From an uncultured Collinsella sp. (lineage in GTDB: Bacteria; Actinomycetota; Coriobacteriia; Coriobacteriales; Coriobacteriaceae), in assembly GCA_905207425.1 (NCBI GenBank), contig CAJLLB010000007.1, positions 1 to 31,597 on the forward strand: 31,597 bases of DNA. The letters are read 5' to 3'. This document shows, piece after piece, positions 23,269 to 31,597 of the stretch. Each line of letters starts with the position of its first letter. Position 1 is the first letter of the stretch. The translations under genes and the position numbers were made by a program. Below the pieces are notes generated by a model. That model had not been told where the DNA came from. It saw only the letters and a list, made by a program, of their open reading frames with translations, and made no database searches.

Positions 23269-24618
23269 CTACTCCACAACATGACCGATAAGCTCATAGC
23301 AGAAGCTATCGGTAAACTCGACGGTCAGAATATCGCCCACGGACGCCTCGCTGGCGTCCAGATGCACCGCGCCATCGGAATCGGGCGCCTGGAACCAAGC
23401 ATGGCCGATCAGCTCGGCGCCATCCTCGGTCTCTTCGATACCGTCGACGATTACCTGGGCGCGCTCGCCCACATGGGCGGCGGTGGCGGCAAAACCGAGC
23501 GACTCGGCCAGGTCCATGGCCTCCTGGGCGCGCTCGAGCTTAACCTCCTCATCGACCTGGCCCTCCATCTTGGCGGCCAGGCTACCTTCCTCACGCGAGT
23601 AGGCAAAGACACTCGTGTAGTCAAAGCCGACGGTGTCCATAAAGTCGATAAGATCGCGGAACTCGTCGTCGGTCTCGGTCGGGAAGCCGACCATGGCCGT
23701 GGAACGAATCACGATGCCGGGGATGCGCTCGTGAAGGTCGCGGAACAGATCCTCGAGCTCCTGGCGCGAACCGGAGCGACGCATGGCCTTGAGAATGCGC
23801 GCGTCGCAGTGCTGCACGGGGATATCGATATAGGGCAGCACCTCGGGCGTATCGCGAATCGTCTCGATGAGTTCGTCAGTCATGCCCTCGGGCTGCAGAT
23901 AGAGCACGCGGACCCAGACGTTGTGCGGGCGCACGGCCTCGGCGACGGCACGCAGCAGCTGCGCCAGATTGCGCGGCGAGCCATCGGCGACGTCCTCGTC
24001 GGCAAAGTCGGTACCCCAGATGCCCGTGTCCTGGCCGATCAGCACGATCTCGCGCACACCGCCGGCAACCAGGTCACGCACCTCGGAGATGATGCTCTCG
24101 GCATTGCGCGAATGATAGCGGCCGCGAATATAGGGGATCATGCAGAAGCTGCAGAAGCGGTTGCAGCCATCGGAAATCTTGACGTAGGCGACAGCACCCT
24201 CGACGGTACGCTTGACCTGCGGGATATAGGCTGCAATCTCGCGCTCGACACCCAGCACGCCATCGATGACCGCAGCGATGCCGTCTTCCTCGTCGGCCTT
24301 CACAAAGGCAGCGACCTCGGGCAGCTCGTCAGGCAGGTCATCGCCATAGCGCGACGGCACGCAGCCGCACATGACGATGGGGCAAGAACGAACGCCGTCC
24401 TGAACCTCGTTGGCGAGCTCGAGCGTGGTCTCGATGCTCTCGGACGTTGCGGAGGCGAGGAACGAGCAAGTATTGACGATGGCGATGTCGGCATCCTGCG
24501 GGTCGAATGCCTCCTCGTAGCCCGCGGCGGTCAAAAGAGAACGCATGCGGTCGGTGTCAACCTCGTTCTTAGCGCACCCGAGGGTGATGTAGAGCACGGA
24601 GCCCAACGGTGTATCCAT
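23269..24618 (-). CDS. rimO: Ribosomal protein S12 methylthiotransferase RimO
   Basis: The 449-residue radical-SAM enzyme methylthiolates an aspartate of ribosomal protein S12. The N-terminal cluster cysteines are C15 (TLGCAKNEVD), C51 (NTCSF) and C86 (CGC), and the radical-SAM cluster is C152-x3-C156-x2-C159 (CNRFCSFC). A C-terminal TRAM domain follows. TLGCAKNEVD separates RimO from MiaB (FGCQMN), which is encoded at 15265-16641. The ribosome site GAAAGGA is 12 nt from the ATG, longer than usual. Confidence 0.95.
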   Translation of the reverse strand: MDTPLGSVLYITLGCAKNEVDTDRMRSLLTAAGYEEAFDPQDADIAIVNTCSFLASATSESIETTLELANEVQDGVRSCPIVMCGCVPSRYGDDLPDELPEVAAFVKADEEDGIAAVIDGVLGVEREIAAYIPQVKRTVEGAVAYVKISDGCNRFCSFCMIPYIRGRYHSRNAESIISEVRDLVAGGVREIVLIGQDTGIWGTDFADEDVADGSPRNLAQLLRAVAEAVRPHNVWVRVLYLQPEGMTDELIETIRDTPEVLPYIDIPVQHCDARILKAMRRSGSRQELEDLFRDLHERIPGIVIRSTAMVGFPTETDDEFRDLIDFMDTVGFDYTSVFAYSREEGSLAAKMEGQVDEEVKLERAQEAMDLAESLGFAATAAHVGERAQVIVDGIEETEDGAELIGHAWFQAPDSDGAVHLDASEASVGDILTVEFTDSFCYELIGHVVE

Positions 24619-24645
24619 GTTGGAGAGCGGTCCTTTCGATTGATA

Positions 24646-25143
24646 TTAGCGGTAGTTGGTGAACTGCAGCGGCTGGCCGTAGTCCTGGTCGCGCAGGAAC
24701 TGGATCACGGTCTGCAACGCGTCCTTCGAAGCAGAGGAAACACGCAGCTTGTCGGCCTCGATGGTCACCTTGACCTTGAGCTTTTGATCCTTGATGTCCT
24801 TGTTGATCTTCTTGGCGGTCGCCTGGTCGATACCCTCGACGATATGGCCGAGCACGCGCACGGTGCCGCCCGATGCCGCCTGCGGAGCATCCAACGAGAC
24901 AGCCTTGAGGTCGATGCCGCGCTTGATGAGCTTGGAGCTCAGCACGTCAACAATCTGTTTGGAGACAAAGTCGGCCGGGGCGTTGATCGTAAAGAGCTTC
25001 TCGCCCTTCGAAAGCTCGATCGTGGCGCCGGAATCCTTAAGGCCATAGCGCTGGGAAATCTCGCGCGTGGTCTGCTGGAAGGCGTTGTCGACCTCTTGCA
25101 TGTTGACCTCGGACACGACGTCGAAGCTGGAATCTTTAGCCAT
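24646..25143 (-). CDS. YajQ family (DUF520) nucleotide-binding protein
   Basis: The 165-residue protein has the YajQ marks: DSSFDVVSEVNMQEVDNA at the N-terminus, then ISQRYGLKDSGATIEL, and a C-terminal region ending in FRDQDYGQPLQFTNYR. YajQ has two ferredoxin-like domains. In some bacteria it binds c-di-GMP or nucleic acid; the role here is not known. It lies in the rnj-cinA unit, 26 nt after the RodZ-like gene. Confidence 0.93.
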   Translation of the reverse strand: MAKDSSFDVVSEVNMQEVDNAFQQTTREISQRYGLKDSGATIELSKGEKLFTINAPADFVSKQIVDVLSSKLIKRGIDLKAVSLDAPQAASGGTVRVLGHIVEGIDQATAKKINKDIKDQKLKVKVTIEADKLRVSSASKDALQTVIQFLRDQDYGQPLQFTNYR

Positions 25144-25169
25144 GATGTTTCCTTTCGCGTACGAGCGGC

Positions 25170-26663
25170 CTAGTAGCTATCGTACGAATTGTCGGTAGAA
25201 TCGGTGGGTGTCTGACCGTCAGTTGCGGTATCGGCGCCATCCGTGGACTGGGCATCGGTACCATCGGTGGTGTCGGTACCATCAGAACTTTCACCATTCT
25301 CGGAATCAGTCGTCTCCTTCTTAGGAACGGTGATCGTCACACGAGCCACGCCCGAGGTCTTGGTATCGTAACGGACCTTTTCACCGTTCTTGGTAACGGT
25401 AACATCGGAAGGCTTGGACGTGGTGATCTCGATCGAGGACTCGGGCGTGTACTCCTGCTCAAAGGGGCCAGTCGCCTGAGCGCCATAGACCGACTTGCCG
25501 TCGACCTTGATCTCAATCCACGCGGTCTTTCCCTTGGCAACGGAAACTTTGATCTTCGTGACCTCGTTCTCTTCCTTCTTGGCCGTCGTCTTGGTAGCGT
25601 CCGAATCAGTCGACTCATCCGTCGGCTCATCGGTGTCTTCGTCCTCGTCGACCGTTTCGGTCTTCTTAGAAGACTTCTTGGTCGTCGTCTTGGTAGCAGT
25701 GGGCGCCTCGGGCGTGGTCTCGGGCGCCGAAGATGCGCAGCCGCGCAGAAGCACCACGATGAGCACGATCAGCAGCAACGCCACGGCACCGATGCCGGCG
25801 TAGACGATACGCGGATCGAGCCCGTTGTTTTGAGGAGTACGGGATCCGCCGCGTCCACGACCGGAACTGCTGCGGCCGCCTCCCTGAGGCATACGACCAC
25901 GATTGCTATCGGAACGGCCGCGATAGCCGCCCTGGCCCTGAAGGCTGCGCTGACCCGAGCGGGGCGCAAGTTCACCGCGGCCTTGATAGCCACGTTGGCC
26001 CGAACGCGGAGCCGAAGAGCGCTGGCCATACGGCTGTGATTGAGAGCGAAGACGCGGCGTCACTTGCGTGGTATCGGCATCCGCATAGCCACCGCGAGAG
26101 CGTCCGGTGGAGACACCACGGTGACCGCGATCTGAATAGCCGCCGTCGCCGTAGCCGGCACGAGGGTCACGCGCCACGCCGCGGGCAGCGGGAAGTGCAC
26201 GGTCCTCGGGCATCGGCGTACTGCGGAACCGGTCACGCTGTGAGCGAATCTCCTCGCCCGAACCCGTCTCAGTAATATAACCGGCCTGCTGAGGACGCTG
26301 TCCATAGCGGGTCGAACGACCGCCCTGAACCATCAGGAAGCGCCCGTTATCGACCGAGGAACGCGAATTGACGTAGCCGGCGGCGTCCTGAAAACGACCG
26401 CCCTGCTGCGACGTTTCGCGTTCGTATGCCATCAGGTCGTCAAAGTAGGCATTGACGACCTCGCGCGGATTGAGGCCCAAAAAGCGAGCATAGCTCGAAA
26501 TCATGCCCTGTGCATAGCCGCGCGGCGGCATCGAAGCAAAGTTACCGGTCTCGAAAAACTCGATGATCTGCGGCCTGATTTTGATGGTGTTGGCGACCTG
26601 CTGAATGGAAAGGCCCATTCGGCGACGCTGCTCGAGCAGCATGTCACCAAAGCGTGCAGCCAT
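25170..26663 (-). CDS. RodZ-like helix-turn-helix membrane protein with RG-rich linker
   Basis: The 497-residue protein has an N-terminal HTH of the RodZ type (about 4-75: FGDMLLEQRRRMGLSIQQVA, RGYAQGMISSYARFLGL). A long linker (about 85-280) rich in Arg, Gly, Gln and Ser follows, then one transmembrane helix (about 286-308), an acidic Thr/Asp stretch, a predicted beta domain of the DUF4115 type (about 365-455), and a Thr/Asp/Gly-rich tail. RodZ links the cell-shape machinery to the membrane and, in Gram-positives, its gene (ymfM) sits before pgsA as here. The linker contains imperfect repeats around APRSGQR. The start overlaps the ftsK stop by one base (TGATG). Confidence 0.85.
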   Translation of the reverse strand: MAARFGDMLLEQRRRMGLSIQQVANTIKIRPQIIEFFETGNFASMPPRGYAQGMISSYARFLGLNPREVVNAYFDDLMAYERETSQQGGRFQDAAGYVNSRSSVDNGRFLMVQGGRSTRYGQRPQQAGYITETGSGEEIRSQRDRFRSTPMPEDRALPAARGVARDPRAGYGDGGYSDRGHRGVSTGRSRGGYADADTTQVTPRLRSQSQPYGQRSSAPRSGQRGYQGRGELAPRSGQRSLQGQGGYRGRSDSNRGRMPQGGGRSSSGRGRGGSRTPQNNGLDPRIVYAGIGAVALLLIVLIVVLLRGCASSAPETTPEAPTATKTTTKKSSKKTETVDEDEDTDEPTDESTDSDATKTTAKKEENEVTKIKVSVAKGKTAWIEIKVDGKSVYGAQATGPFEQEYTPESSIEITTSKPSDVTVTKNGEKVRYDTKTSGVARVTITVPKKETTDSENGESSDGTDTTDGTDAQSTDGADTATDGQTPTDSTDNSYDSY

Positions 26664-29443
26664 CAGAATCCTCCAAACTCACGATCTTCACGTGCCATCT
26701 CGGCGTCGACAGATTCCAGCGCGGCAAGCCCCTCCTCGTCCAACAGGACCTCGCGCGGCTTGGAACCGTCGGGCGGGCCGACGACACCCTTTTCTTCCAG
26801 CATGTCCATAATACGCCCGGCACGCGCATAGCCAACCTTCAGACGACGTTGCAGGCCAGATGTGGAGCCCAGCTGCGATTCCACCACAATATGGGCGGCT
26901 TCCCAAATGAGCGGATCATCGTCTTGCGGCTCAGCTACTCCGGTGCGGACAATGCCGCCGCCACCCACCATGGACATGGAAGCGGGCGCCACGGCAGACA
27001 GGATCTCCTCGTGGTAGTCGGGCTCGCTCTGCGACTTGACGAACTCGACAATCTCGTTGATTTCGTCATCCGAGACAAAGCAGCCCTGGATACGGCGAGG
27101 CTTGCCCCAGTCGACCTTGGAGAACAGCATGTCGCCCAAACCGGTGAGCTTTTCGGCACCCATCTGGTCAATAATAACGCGCGAGTCGATGCCCGTGGCG
27201 ACGTTAAAGGCGATGCGGTTGGTGATGTTGGCCTTGATGAGGCCCGTCACCACGTTGGAGCTGGGGCGCTGCGTAGCCACGATAAGGTGTATACCGGCGG
27301 CACGGCCCAGCTGGGCGATACGAACGATCGAGGCCTCGACATCCTTGCCGGCGACCATCATCAGGTCCGAAAGCTCGTCGATGATAATGACCAGATAGGG
27401 CATCTTTTGGGGCGGGTTGTCGTAATGCTCAAACTCGCCGGCGGCCTGCTTTTCGTTGTAGGTCGAGATCTTACGCACGTTGAGACGCTCGAAGACCTTC
27501 AGGCGACGCTCCATCTCGGACACGGCCCATTGCAGAGCGCTCGCGGCCTGCTTGGGCTCGGTCACCACGGGCACATAGAGATGCGGCAAACCGTTATAGC
27601 CCGCAAGCTCGACGCGCTTGGGGTCGACCATGATCAGGCGAACGTCCTCGGGAAGGGCTCGCATGAGCAGGGTCGTGATGATGGAATTGATCATCACCGA
27701 CTTACCAGAACCGGTCGTGCCGGCGATCAGCAGGTGGGGCATCTTGGCGAGGTCAGCGACGACCGGCGTGCCCTCGGCATCTCGACCGATGGCCAGCTCG
27801 AGCGGACCGCCCTTCACATAGGGAAGCACGTCGCCCAGGTTGACGTTCTGGCGCTTGCGATTGGGAATCTCGATACCCACAAGCGAGGTACCGGGGATCG
27901 GGGCAAAGATGCGCACCGACTGAGCAGCGAGCGAAAGCGCGATATCGTCCTCGAGGCTCGAAATCTTGCTCACGCGCTCGCCCTCGCCAGGTTGCAGCTT
28001 AAAGGTCGTCACCGTGGGGCCGGCGATCCAGCCGACCACGCGGGCACTGCGGCCAAACTCAAGCAAGGTGGATTGCAGTGACTCGGCAGTCTGTTCCAGC
28101 TCCTTGTCAGATGACGCGGAGGACGCCGACTGCGGGTTGGCGTGCAGGATCTCGAGCGGCGGAAGCTTGAGGCCGTCCTCTTCTTCGCCCTCGTTATCCG
28201 CGGGGGCATTGACCGCTCCCCCATCGCTAGGAGTAGGCGCCTCGGCAGCGCCCGCGACAGCCGTATCGGCAACCTTGGGATGCTTCAAGAAGTCGGGAAT
28301 CTGAGGTGTTGCCGAGACAGGATTCACGGCAAACGGCGGCTCGGACTCGTCGATCTTATCGGGGTCGTCTTCCATCGAAAGCTGGCCGGTTACCTGTTCG
28401 CGCTTAGCATGGCGACGCGGCAGCAAAGTTGTCTTTGCGGTCTCAATCGGAGCCTCGTCGTCCTCGTCATCGCCCTCGGTAAGCTCAATCTCGCTATCGG
28501 ACCAAGACGGGTCGGGCTCGCTTGTATTCAACTTGGGCGTGGCCTTGCCCTTCTTGACATGACGGCGCGGCAGCAGCGTCGTCTTAGCGCGCTCGGCCTC
28601 CACGGCATCGGATACGTCGACAAACGGATCCTCGTCCTCGTCGTCATCGTCCAAAACCGGGTCCACATCGTTGCCCATGACCGTGGTCACGGCAGCATCG
28701 GAGCCCTTTTGACGAAGAATGCTCAGGTGCGGACGGGCAACGCCGGGCACCGACAGGGCTTCGTCGTCACCCCACGGGCTCGCGTTAACATCGGCACGAC
28801 GGCGCTCGGCAAAATCGGCCGCGCGGTCGCGAGCAGAGCGCAGCACGCCACCCACCGAAAAGCCGATGATGACAAAACCAACGACGGCCAGACCCAACAG
28901 GACCACCATCGCGATAGGCTTACCCAGGGCATTCTGCAGCGCACTCGCAATAAACGCACCGATGTAGCCACCCGAGGCGGACAGATTTTGCGGCGTGAAC
29001 ATAAGGTCACACGAGCCGCTCGTACCCGGCACCATCAGCGAAAGAATGGAGACAACGGTGATAAAGACCACGGCTCCGCCCGCGACCGAGCGCACGTTGA
29101 GCGGCGAGTCCTCGCCTAAAAAGAGCGTGGCGGCAAACAGCAAAATGACGATCGGCAGCACGTAGGCGCCCAGGCCAAAGCCCAGGTGGTAAAAACCGGC
29201 AACAGCAGCCGTCACGGGCGCTGTTGCCGGAGAAATCACGGCAATAAAGGACGCAATCGCCAAAACGGCAATGACCACGCCGGCGATATCGCGATTGGCC
29301 GAGGGCTCCACCAAGGGCTCAAAATCGTCGAAGTCCGCCTCGTGGCCCTTATTGGCACGCAGATGGGAACCGGCACCCTTAGCAGATGCCGGTTGGTTAT
29401 TGGCCTTATTGCCTTTGGCGTTTTGTGCAGATCCGCGCGCCAA
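26663..29443 (-). CDS. ftsK: DNA translocase FtsK/SpoIIIE
   Basis: The 926-residue protein clears chromosome DNA through the closing septum. About four hydrophobic segments lie at 53-70, 83-109, 118-138 and 157-199. An acidic, probably disordered linker (about 205-440) precedes the motor: Walker A GTTGSGKS at 575-582 and Walker B VIIIDE at 685-690. A C-terminal gamma winged helix (about 855-915) would read oriented DNA repeats. The linker holds the same decapeptide AKTTLLPRRH twice, at 286 and 336. The start is TTG at 29443: GGAGG stands 5-7 nt before it, inside the end of rnj, and the TTG is one base after the rnj stop. Confidence 0.94.
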   Translation of the reverse strand: MARGSAQNAKGNKANNQPASAKGAGSHLRANKGHEADFDDFEPLVEPSANRDIAGVVIAVLAIASFIAVISPATAPVTAAVAGFYHLGFGLGAYVLPIVILLFAATLFLGEDSPLNVRSVAGGAVVFITVVSILSLMVPGTSGSCDLMFTPQNLSASGGYIGAFIASALQNALGKPIAMVVLLGLAVVGFVIIGFSVGGVLRSARDRAADFAERRRADVNASPWGDDEALSVPGVARPHLSILRQKGSDAAVTTVMGNDVDPVLDDDDEDEDPFVDVSDAVEAERAKTTLLPRRHVKKGKATPKLNTSEPDPSWSDSEIELTEGDDEDDEAPIETAKTTLLPRRHAKREQVTGQLSMEDDPDKIDESEPPFAVNPVSATPQIPDFLKHPKVADTAVAGAAEAPTPSDGGAVNAPADNEGEEEDGLKLPPLEILHANPQSASSASSDKELEQTAESLQSTLLEFGRSARVVGWIAGPTVTTFKLQPGEGERVSKISSLEDDIALSLAAQSVRIFAPIPGTSLVGIEIPNRKRQNVNLGDVLPYVKGGPLELAIGRDAEGTPVVADLAKMPHLLIAGTTGSGKSVMINSIITTLLMRALPEDVRLIMVDPKRVELAGYNGLPHLYVPVVTEPKQAASALQWAVSEMERRLKVFERLNVRKISTYNEKQAAGEFEHYDNPPQKMPYLVIIIDELSDLMMVAGKDVEASIVRIAQLGRAAGIHLIVATQRPSSNVVTGLIKANITNRIAFNVATGIDSRVIIDQMGAEKLTGLGDMLFSKVDWGKPRRIQGCFVSDDEINEIVEFVKSQSEPDYHEEILSAVAPASMSMVGGGGIVRTGVAEPQDDDPLIWEAAHIVVESQLGSTSGLQRRLKVGYARAGRIMDMLEEKGVVGPPDGSKPREVLLDEEGLAALESVDAEMAREDREFGGF

Positions 29444-29444
29444 A

Positions 29445-31115
29445 CTAAACCTCCATGACGACCGGGATGATCATCGGACGGGTGCGCGTACGGCTCCAGA
29501 TAAAGTTAGAGAGCGAATCGCGCACGGCCTTGCGAATGGCATCGGAACCGCTGCTCGTAAAGCTAAACTTGCCCTTCTCGATCGTCTTCATAATGGACGC
29601 GGAGGCATCCTCGGAGAACTGGTCGTCGATGGCAAACGAGACGCCGCGGCCCGAGAACTCGATGGCCTCGATCTTCTTGTGCTTGAGCGAGACGATGGCA
29701 ACAGCGGTAACCATACCGTCGTTGGCGAGCTTCTGACGATCGCGCAGGACGATGGGGTCGGTATCGCCGATACGCAGGCCGTCGACGTAGACGACGCCGG
29801 ACTCGACGGGCGTACCGCGTTTGACGATACCGCCGCGCATCTCGAGCGTGTCGCCGTTATCGAGGATAAAGATGTGATCATCCTTGATGCCCATCTTGCG
29901 GGCCAGCTGGGCATGGGCACGCAGATGCACGGCCTCGCCGTGAACCGGCATAAAGTAGGTGGGCTTGGCCATGGCCATCAGTAGCTTGAGTTCCTCCTGG
30001 CTACCGTGACCGGAGACGTGAACGAGAGCGCGGTTCTTATCCCACACGTCGCAGCCGAGCTTGGCTAGGCTGTTGACGACCTGCTGGACGGCTTTCTCGT
30101 TACCGGGGACCGGCGTTGCCGAGAGGATAACGGTATCGCCCTCGTGGATGGAGAGCGTCTTGTGCTCTCCGTTGGCCATGCGGGACAGGGCCGACAGCGG
30201 CTCGCCCTGCGAACCGGTGCACATGACGACGATCTTGTCGTCGGGCAGGTTATCGATGTCAAAGGCATCGATGATATCGGCGTCGTCGATGTTGAGGTAG
30301 CCAAGCTCGCGCGCCACGCGGGTGTTAGTGAGCATGGAGCGACCGGTCACAACGACCTTACGGCCGCACTTGCGGGCGGCATCGCAGATCTGCTGCAGAC
30401 GATGGATGTGGCTCGAGAACGACGCGACGAACACGCGACCCGGCGCGTTCTTGATGGCGTGCAGCAGGTTGGGGCCGACTTCGGCCTCGGACTTGGTAAA
30501 GCCCGGAACCGTGGCGTTGGTGGAGTCGGAAAGCAGCAGGTCGATGCCCTGCTTGGCAAAGCGGCTGATAGCGGCGTAGTCGGGCGTGACGCCGTCGATG
30601 GGCGTCTGGTCGAGCTTAAAGTCGCCGGTGTGCATAACGGTGCCCTGATTGGTGCGGATGAACACGCCCAGAGCGCCGGGGATGGAGTGCGTCATCGAAA
30701 AGAAATCGAGCGAGATGCCGCCGAGGTTGACATGGCTGCCGCCCTTGACCTCGCGGAACTTGGGTGCGCGGATGCGGAACTCAGAAAGCTTGCCCTCGAT
30801 AAAGCCAAGCGTCAGCTTGCTCGAGAAGATGGGCACCTTATTGTTGAGGTCCTGCAGCAGATACGGAAGCGAACCGGTGTGGTCCTCGTGGCCGTGGGTG
30901 ACGACGATACCGCGGAGCTTCTCCTCGTTCTCCAGAACATAGGTGTAGTCGGGAAGCACCAGATCAATACCGGGCTGGGAATCGTCGGGGAACATGAGGC
31001 CAGCGTCAACGAGCACCATGTCGTCGCCGCATTCGAAGACCGTCATGTTCTTGCCGATGCCGTCAAGGCCGCCGAGCGGAATGATCTTCAAGGGAGATGA
31101 TTTTTTAGCTGCCAT
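29445..31115 (-). CDS. rnj: Ribonuclease J
   Basis: The 556-residue metallo-beta-lactamase/beta-CASP RNase degrades and matures RNA, with 5'-exo- and endonuclease action. The zinc-binding HGHEDH is at 74-79; SDSTNAT, HVSGHGSQEE and the late MPVHGE are further motifs, and a C-terminal domain completes the family length. It heads the minus-strand unit to ftsK. The closest ribosome site, AAAGGA, is about 14 nt from the ATG, an unusually long spacing, and no earlier in-frame start is available. Together with rny it supplies two RNases of the Gram-positive type. Confidence 0.95.
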   Translation of the reverse strand: MAAKKSSPLKIIPLGGLDGIGKNMTVFECGDDMVLVDAGLMFPDDSQPGIDLVLPDYTYVLENEEKLRGIVVTHGHEDHTGSLPYLLQDLNNKVPIFSSKLTLGFIEGKLSEFRIRAPKFREVKGGSHVNLGGISLDFFSMTHSIPGALGVFIRTNQGTVMHTGDFKLDQTPIDGVTPDYAAISRFAKQGIDLLLSDSTNATVPGFTKSEAEVGPNLLHAIKNAPGRVFVASFSSHIHRLQQICDAARKCGRKVVVTGRSMLTNTRVARELGYLNIDDADIIDAFDIDNLPDDKIVVMCTGSQGEPLSALSRMANGEHKTLSIHEGDTVILSATPVPGNEKAVQQVVNSLAKLGCDVWDKNRALVHVSGHGSQEELKLLMAMAKPTYFMPVHGEAVHLRAHAQLARKMGIKDDHIFILDNGDTLEMRGGIVKRGTPVESGVVYVDGLRIGDTDPIVLRDRQKLANDGMVTAVAIVSLKHKKIEAIEFSGRGVSFAIDDQFSEDASASIMKTIEKGKFSFTSSGSDAIRKAVRDSLSNFIWSRTRTRPMIIPVVMEV

Positions 31116-31597
31116 AGGTTAGTGTGGTTTCCTTTCTTCGAAACGGGTCTGGAACAACCGACGGGGCGCTTCTGGCAAACCGACCGCCGGGAACGTACAA
31201 ACATGCATCGCAGAGTCGATGCAATAACCACAGTATGATACCCATTTGCACAACAACAGACCACCCATGCATCAAAGCCCCATCTGAACTGGTCCATCCC
31301 GCCGGTCAGGGCTCAGCGGCCCCGGCACGGGCTAAGTTTCCTGCTCTACAGTCCTGCTCACGACGGAGGCCACATTAAGTGGCCTCCTGTTCGTGCGGAA
31401 CTCGCGATAAACTTCATCAGTGCCCGCCCCACGGGAAACCTGCCAAAAAGAGACAGGTTTATTTTGGTCGGTTTTATCTGGGAAGATGCTGCTGCGGCTA
31501 TCTACAGATCTGAAATCTGACTACTGAATAGACTGTCTAACTAAATAGCGAGCGGCACTAACCAGCCCTTTTGCTTGCGCCCGGGAGGGGCGCATAT
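31116..31597. other. Gene-free region upstream of rnj with several hairpins
   Basis: No convincing gene is seen. TGCATCG (31204-31210) pairs with CGATGCA (31217-31223), probably near the start of the rnj leader. Further out are a strong hairpin at 31359-31395, AAACCTG/CAGGTTT at 31436-31460, and GCGCCC/GGGCGC at 31577-31593. The octamer TCCTGCTC occurs twice, 14 nt apart, near 31340-31358. It may hold the rnj promoter, the 3' end of a gene beyond the window, or a structured RNA. Confidence 0.5.
31359..31395. repeat. Strong hairpin in the region upstream of rnj
   Basis: GGAGGCCAC (31365-31373) pairs perfectly with GTGGCCTCC (31379-31387) around ATTAA. Outside a small internal loop, CACGA (31359-31363) pairs with TCGTG (31391-31395). 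There is no T-tract on either side, so a structured RNA element is as likely as a terminator. Confidence 0.6.

Noticed and set aside
31124..31378. 84-codon plus-strand frame upstream of rnj
   Set aside because: It has no good ribosome site, unusual composition and covers the hairpin region; it looks like chance.
31260..31400. Possible RNase P or SRP RNA upstream of rnj (GAGCAGGAAAC-like segments on the minus strand)
   Set aside because: The diagnostic cores (GAGGAAAGTCC of RNase P; GGAAGGAAGCAG-type loop of SRP RNA) are not present on either strand.

Overview
The window looks like chromosomal DNA of a coriobacterium, most probably a Collinsella-type gut actinobacterium. The basis is moderately high G+C coding sequence, the actinobacterial block lexA / LysM protein / nrdR, a GarA-like FHA gene next to an FtsR-type MerR gene, and the co-occurrence of RNase Y and RNase J with a SpoVS gene. 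This genus call comes from recognising gene families and order, not from a database search. No tRNA, rRNA, CRISPR array, transposase or phage gene was seen.

Layout. (1) 1-1319, minus strand: the ATPase and the start of a permease of a lantibiotic-immunity-type ABC transporter, visibly richer in G+C than the rest and cut by the window edge. (2) 1708-5526, plus strand: CDP-alcohol phosphatidyltransferase, FHA protein, FtsR-like MerR regulator, adenine phosphoribosyltransferase and a secreted NlpC/P60 hydrolase. (3) 5603-7306: a DegV fatty-acid-binding protein and a convergent DUF1836 regulator; both promoter regions carry the same 23-bp inverted-repeat operator. (4) 7315-10148: thioredoxin reductase, a divergent MGDG-synthase-type glycosyltransferase, then a 394-bp gene-free stretch packed with long hairpins. 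(5) 10149-13053: dut, nrdR and a LysM/YneA-like gene (minus), divergent from lexA plus a DUF1624 membrane gene; the shared promoter region has three SOS boxes. (6) 13038-19710, minus: rny, a GHKL ATPase, spoVS, miaB, miaA, hflX. (7) 19968-21820, minus: recA and recX, with an SOS box inside the recA promoter. (8) 22078-31115, minus: rnj, ftsK, rodZ-like, yajQ, rimO, pgsA, cinA, in one tightly packed unit ending at a strong hairpin.

Regions 6-8 keep the order known from Bacillus subtilis and many Gram-positives (spoIIIE/ftsK, rodZ/ymfM, pgsA, cinA, recA, rny, spoVS, miaB). They join DNA repair and the SOS response with RNA decay (RNases Y and J), tRNA and ribosome modification (MiaA, MiaB, RimO, HflX) and division or envelope functions (FtsK, RodZ, PgsA). 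Region 5 joins SOS control to dNTP pool control.

The least explained signals are: two ~103-nt hairpins with a conserved apex and different but fully paired stems, in the same orientation downstream of two convergent genes; the paired DUF1836/DegV operators; a 12-bp inverted repeat that would bury the nrdR start codon; a MutL-like GHKL ATPase sitting where Bacillus has ymdB between rny and spoVS; and two tandem inverted repeats ahead of the first plus-strand gene.
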